DNA of 64,000 nt, taken from Sorangium cellulosum (lineage in GTDB: Bacteria; Myxococcota_A; Polyangia; Polyangiales; Polyangiaceae). Below, piece by piece: positions 61,103-64,000 of this stretch. The notes beneath the pieces were generated by a model that worked only from the letters and a program-made list of their open reading frames with translations, did no database searches and had not been told where the DNA came from. The stretch lies in contig NZ_CP012670.1 in the NCBI RefSeq assembly GCF_004135735.1, positions 4,485,501 to 4,549,500 on the forward strand. Direction: 5' to 3'. The position numbers and the translations under genes are program-made. Each line of letters begins with the position of its first letter. Positions within the stretch are counted from its first letter, which is position 1.

Positions 61103-61537
61103 GTGAGCAAGAATCAATCGAGGAAGCAAAGCGAGGACGCCTCGACGACCGAGGCCGTTGGTCAGCGCATCGCGGAGCTCGCAGAGCTCGTCGCCGCGGG
61201 CTGTGGATCGCCCGTCGCGTCGAGCGCCGTGCGGGAGGAGTTCGAGGCGCTGGTCGACGACATCCGCGCGCGCGCGAGCGGGGGCGCGATCCGCGCCCCC
61301 CAGCGCTCCTCGACGCACCTGAAGGGCGCGCGGCCGGGCGAGGAGCCCGCCGCGGCCTCCTTCGAGTTCCACGCCGACCCGCCCGCCGCGCGCGCCGGCT
61401 CGAGCCTGGAGCCCGACGGGGCGAGCTCCTCCCGCGTCGTGTCGCTCGACGACGCGCGCAGGGTGCTCGAAGCGATCCGCCGCGAGGAGAGCAGCGGCGG
61501 CGGCCCCCGGGAGGACCTGCAGCGGGCGATCGCGTAA
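61103..61537 (+). CDS. Small protein of unknown function in the ilv transcript
   Basis: A 144-residue soluble protein. The GTG at 61103 has a strong AAGGAGG six bases upstream. The N-terminus (MSKNQSRKQSEDASTTEAVG) is polar; residues ~25-60 form a helix (QRIAELAELVAAGCG, REEFEALVDDIRARA). A disordered Ala/Pro/Ser middle follows, and a C-terminal helix (SLDDARRVLEAIRREE). I recognise no family. It lies between the attenuator and ilvB (91 bp), so it is made when the branched-chain pathway is de-repressed. The two short helices could make it a regulator, but that is a guess. Confidence 0.72.
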   Translation: MSKNQSRKQSEDASTTEAVGQRIAELAELVAAGCGSPVASSAVREEFEALVDDIRARASGGAIRAPQRSSTHLKGARPGEEPAAASFEFHADPPAARAGSSLEPDGASSSRVVSLDDARRVLEAIRREESSGGGPREDLQRAIA

Positions 61538-61628
61538 CTTGCCGAGCCACGGCGAAGCGGCGGAGCCCCGCGGCCACGACGTCCACGGGCACCACCCCTC
61601 ACCCGCGTGACTCGATGGAGTCAGGAAT

Positions 61629-63338
61629 ATGAAACGAACCGGCGCACAGATTATCTGGGAAGTCCTCGTACGCGAAGGCGTGGACGTGGTCTTTGGCTAT
61701 CCGGGCGGCGCGATCATGCCCGCCTACGACACGATCCTCGGCTACCCGATCCGCCACGTCCTCGTCCGGCACGAGCAGGGCGCCGCGCACATGGCGGACG
61801 GGTACGCCCGCGCCTCGGGCAAGGTCGGCGTGGCGATCGCCACCTCGGGGCCGGGCGCGACGAACCTCGTCACGGGGATCGCGACGGCGATGCTCGACTC
61901 GTCGCCGATCGTCTGCATCACGGGGCAGGTCTCCTCGAAGCTGCTCGGGACCGACTCCTTCCAGGAGACCGACATCACGGGCGTCACCCTGCCCATCACC
62001 AAGCACAACTACCTCGTGACCGACGTCGCGGAGATCGCCCCCACCCTGCGCGAGGCGTTCTACATCGCGCGCTCGGGGCGGCCGGGCCCGGTCCTGGTCG
62101 ACATCACCAAGGACGCCCAGCAGGCCTCCATCGACTTCGAGCCGCCGAAGGGCGAGGTCCGGCTCCCGGGCTACCGCCCCTTGAACCACGCCGGCCAGGC
62201 CGACATCGAGAAGGCGATCGAGCTCATCGACGAGGCCGAGCGGCCGCTCATCCTGGCCGGCCAGGGCATCGTCCGGGCGGAGGCGACGCGCGAGCTCCTC
62301 GCCTTCGTGGAGAAGGCCGGCATCCCGGTCGCGTCCACGCTGCTCGGCCTCGGCGGCTTCCCGGCGACCCACCCGCTCAGCCTCGGCATGATGGGCATGC
62401 ACGGCGAGGCCTGGGTGAACCACGCCATCCAGGAGGCCGACCTCCTCATCGCGCTCGGGATGCGCTTCGACGACCGCGTGACGGGCAACCTCAAGACCTA
62501 CGCGCTCAAGGCGAAGAAGATCCACGTCGAGATCGACCGCTCCGAGATCAACAAGAATGTCAAGGTGGACGTCGGCCTCGTCGGCGACGTCCGCGACGCG
62601 CTCCTGTCGCTCATCCCCGGGGTCAAGCAGCGCAACCGGAGCGGCTGGATCGAGCGCATCAACGAGCTGAAGGGCGACTCGGCGGTCCGTGACATTCAAC
62701 ATTTGCCGTACCACGACAAACTGTACGCGGCGCACGTCTTGCACGACCTCTGGAGGCTCACCGAGGGCAAGGCGCTTGTGGTAACCGACGTCGGCCAGCA
62801 CCAGATGTGGGAGGCCCAGTACTACAAGCACGACTACCCCCGGAAGCTCGTCACCTCGGGGGGGCTCGGCACGATGGGCTTCGCCCTGCCGGCCGCGATC
62901 GGCGCGCGCTTCGCGAAGCCGGAGGAGGAGGTCTGGGTGGTCGTCGGCGACGGCGGCTTCCAGATGACCGCGTGCGAGCTGTCGACCTGCGCGCAGGAGG
63001 GCATCAAGGTCCACGTGGCCATCATCAACAACGGCTACCTCGGGATGGTGCGCCAGTGGCAGGAGTTCTTCTACAACCGGCGTTACTCGGCGACCCCGAT
63101 GCGCAGCCCGGACTTCGTCAAGCTCGCCGAGGCCCACGGGCTCACGGGCATCCGGGTCACGAAGCGCGAGGAGATCGCGGACGCGGTGGCCCGCGCCCGC
63201 GCGACGCCGGGAACCGTGGTCGTCGACTTCCGCGTGGAGCAGGAGGATAGCGTCTATCCGATGGTCCCCGCCGGCGCCGATCTGCAGGACATGATCCGGC
63301 GCCCGAGCCCGATCGTGGAGACCGGGGAGGACCCGTGA
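61629..63338 (+). CDS. ilvB: Acetolactate synthase large (catalytic) subunit
   Basis: A 569-residue ThDP enzyme catalysing the first common step of valine, leucine and isoleucine synthesis. The ThDP-activating Glu is in VRHEQGAAHMADG; FAD-binding region TNLVTGIATAMLDSSP and LILAGQGIV; the ThDP motif GDGGFQMTACELSTCAQ with INNGYLGMVRQWQEFFY; and the arm LVTSGGLGTMGFALPAAI. Length normal. It is upstream of the regulatory subunit gene, with the attenuator above. Confidence 0.97.
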   Translation: MKRTGAQIIWEVLVREGVDVVFGYPGGAIMPAYDTILGYPIRHVLVRHEQGAAHMADGYARASGKVGVAIATSGPGATNLVTGIATAMLDSSPIVCITGQVSSKLLGTDSFQETDITGVTLPITKHNYLVTDVAEIAPTLREAFYIARSGRPGPVLVDITKDAQQASIDFEPPKGEVRLPGYRPLNHAGQADIEKAIELIDEAERPLILAGQGIVRAEATRELLAFVEKAGIPVASTLLGLGGFPATHPLSLGMMGMHGEAWVNHAIQEADLLIALGMRFDDRVTGNLKTYALKAKKIHVEIDRSEINKNVKVDVGLVGDVRDALLSLIPGVKQRNRSGWIERINELKGDSAVRDIQHLPYHDKLYAAHVLHDLWRLTEGKALVVTDVGQHQMWEAQYYKHDYPRKLVTSGGLGTMGFALPAAIGARFAKPEEEVWVVVGDGGFQMTACELSTCAQEGIKVHVAIINNGYLGMVRQWQEFFYNRRYSATPMRSPDFVKLAEAHGLTGIRVTKREEIADAVARARATPGTVVVDFRVEQEDSVYPMVPAGADLQDMIRRPSPIVETGEDP

Positions 63339-63466
63339 ACCCATCAGGAGACGCACGCGAAAGGAGCGCCCGTCCGGCGCCCCCGCTGAGCGAGCGGGGC
63401 GCGCCCGGGCGCGCCGCGGACAGAGCCGGGCGCACCACAGACAAGAGGGATTTTCAAGAGGCATCC

Positions 63467-64000
63467 ATGGATCGACCCATCCTGCGCACCTTCATCGCCT
63501 ACGTCGAAGATCGCCCTGGCGTGCTCAACCGAGTCGCCTCCCTCTTGCGGCGACGCGCCTACAACATCGAGTCGCTGAGCGTCGGGCGCACCCACCTCCA
63601 GGGGATCTCGCGCCTCACCCTCGTCCTCGAGGCCGACGAGGACGGGGCGCGCCGCATCGAGGCGAACCTGTACAAGATGGTCAACACGCTCTGGGTCCGG
63701 GACGTCACCCACACCGCCTCGGTCGCGCGCGACCTGGCGCTGATCAAGGTGAAGGCGGACGCGGCGACGCGGGCGCAGGTGCTCCAGCTCTGCGAGGTGT
63801 TCCGCGCGCGCGCCGTCGACGTCGCCCCCGAGGCGCTGACCATCGAGATCACCGGGACCGGCGACAAGCTCGAGGGCCTGCTCGAGGTGCTCCGCCCGTT
63901 CGGGATCATCGAGATGGTGCGGACGGGGATGATCGTGATGACCCGCGGGGCCGAGGAGGCCGAGGCCAGGTTCGACTCGATCCCTGCGCGCTCGACCGAG
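63467..64000 (+). CDS. ilvN: Acetolactate synthase small (regulatory) subunit, cut at the window edge
   Basis: An open frame of 178 codons without a stop before the window ends. An N-terminal ACT domain (ILRTFIAYVEDRPGVLNRVA, then LLRRRAYNIESLSVGRTHL) binds valine for feedback, followed by the C-terminal domain (ALIKVKADAATRAQVLQL, GTGDKLEGLLEVLRPFGIIEMVRTG). Nearly the whole protein is present; the family is usually 160-180 residues. AGAGG lies seven bases before the ATG at 63467. It follows ilvB by 128 bp in the same transcript. Confidence 0.95.
   Translation, partial: MDRPILRTFIAYVEDRPGVLNRVASLLRRRAYNIESLSVGRTHLQGISRLTLVLEADEDGARRIEANLYKMVNTLWVRDVTHTASVARDLALIKVKADAATRAQVLQLCEVFRARAVDVAPEALTIEITGTGDKLEGLLEVLRPFGIIEMVRTGMIVMTRGAEEAEARFDSIPARSTE

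Overview
The window is very G+C-rich (most coding stretches look 70-80% G+C, with G or C at nearly every third position). It looks like chromosomal DNA of a large-genome myxobacterium, most plausibly Sorangium or another member of the Polyangiales. The grounds are three eukaryote-like Ser/Thr kinases with proline/alanine-rich tails in 64 kb, secreted lipoproteins with Gly/Ser tails, a class II DAHP synthase, a stand-alone biotinyl protein, and many short-period tandem repeats between genes. The species is inference. No rRNA, tRNA, CRISPR array, prophage or insertion sequence was recognised.

Layout. 0-5 kb: end of an ECF sigma factor, a small basic protein, a kinase with membrane anchor, an anchored helical protein and DAHP synthase. 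5.2-5.6 kb: a composite inverted repeat. 5.7-13.7 kb: an unknown protein, an RbfA-like protein coupled to RtcB RNA ligase, a secreted subtilase lipoprotein, a methyltransferase/epimerase pair and a GST. 14-18 kb: an Mla/MCE lipid transport locus with two permeases, ATPase and MCE protein. 18-26 kb: biotinyl protein, coiled-coil membrane protein, pyrF, rlmB, cysteine desulfurase, hybrid sensor kinase, lnt, then a second composite inverted repeat. 26-35.7 kb: DUF72 protein, DEDD exonuclease, coaE, a GGDEF/EAL protein, a nicotinamidase/pncB NAD-salvage pair, folD and a methyltransferase. 36-38.2 kb: a compositionally distinct two-gene cassette (AlbA_2/ATPase-fold protein plus ParA-like ATPase). 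38.2-47 kb: small membrane protein, second DUF72 protein, carotenoid-desaturase-like oxidoreductase, sugar nucleotidyltransferase, kinase-GGDEF fusion, two lipoproteins and a 42-bp palindromic repeat array. 47-60 kb: gyrA, ChaC, an AAA-like/nuclease protein, a third kinase with its TPR-like partner, an enoyl-reductase-like protein, amidase, CBS protein and a predicted outer-membrane protein. 60.7-64 kb: ilv leader peptide, transcription attenuator, unknown gene, ilvB and ilvN (cut by the window edge).

Points that stand out: (1) a complete, apparently classical attenuator before ilvBN, with an Ile/Leu/Val-rich leader, a mutually exclusive antiterminator and a terminator; (2) two copies of a composite inverted-repeat element (pyrimidine tract, GTGCGC tract, spacer, GCGCAC tract, purine tract), both just 3' of a plus-strand gene; (3) the AlbA_2-ParA pair, a possible defence or maintenance module; (4) RbfA-RtcB coupling, suggesting rRNA repair or maturation; (5) a Leu at the quinolone-resistance position of GyrA.

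All gene functions are inferred from reading motifs by eye. No database search was run.
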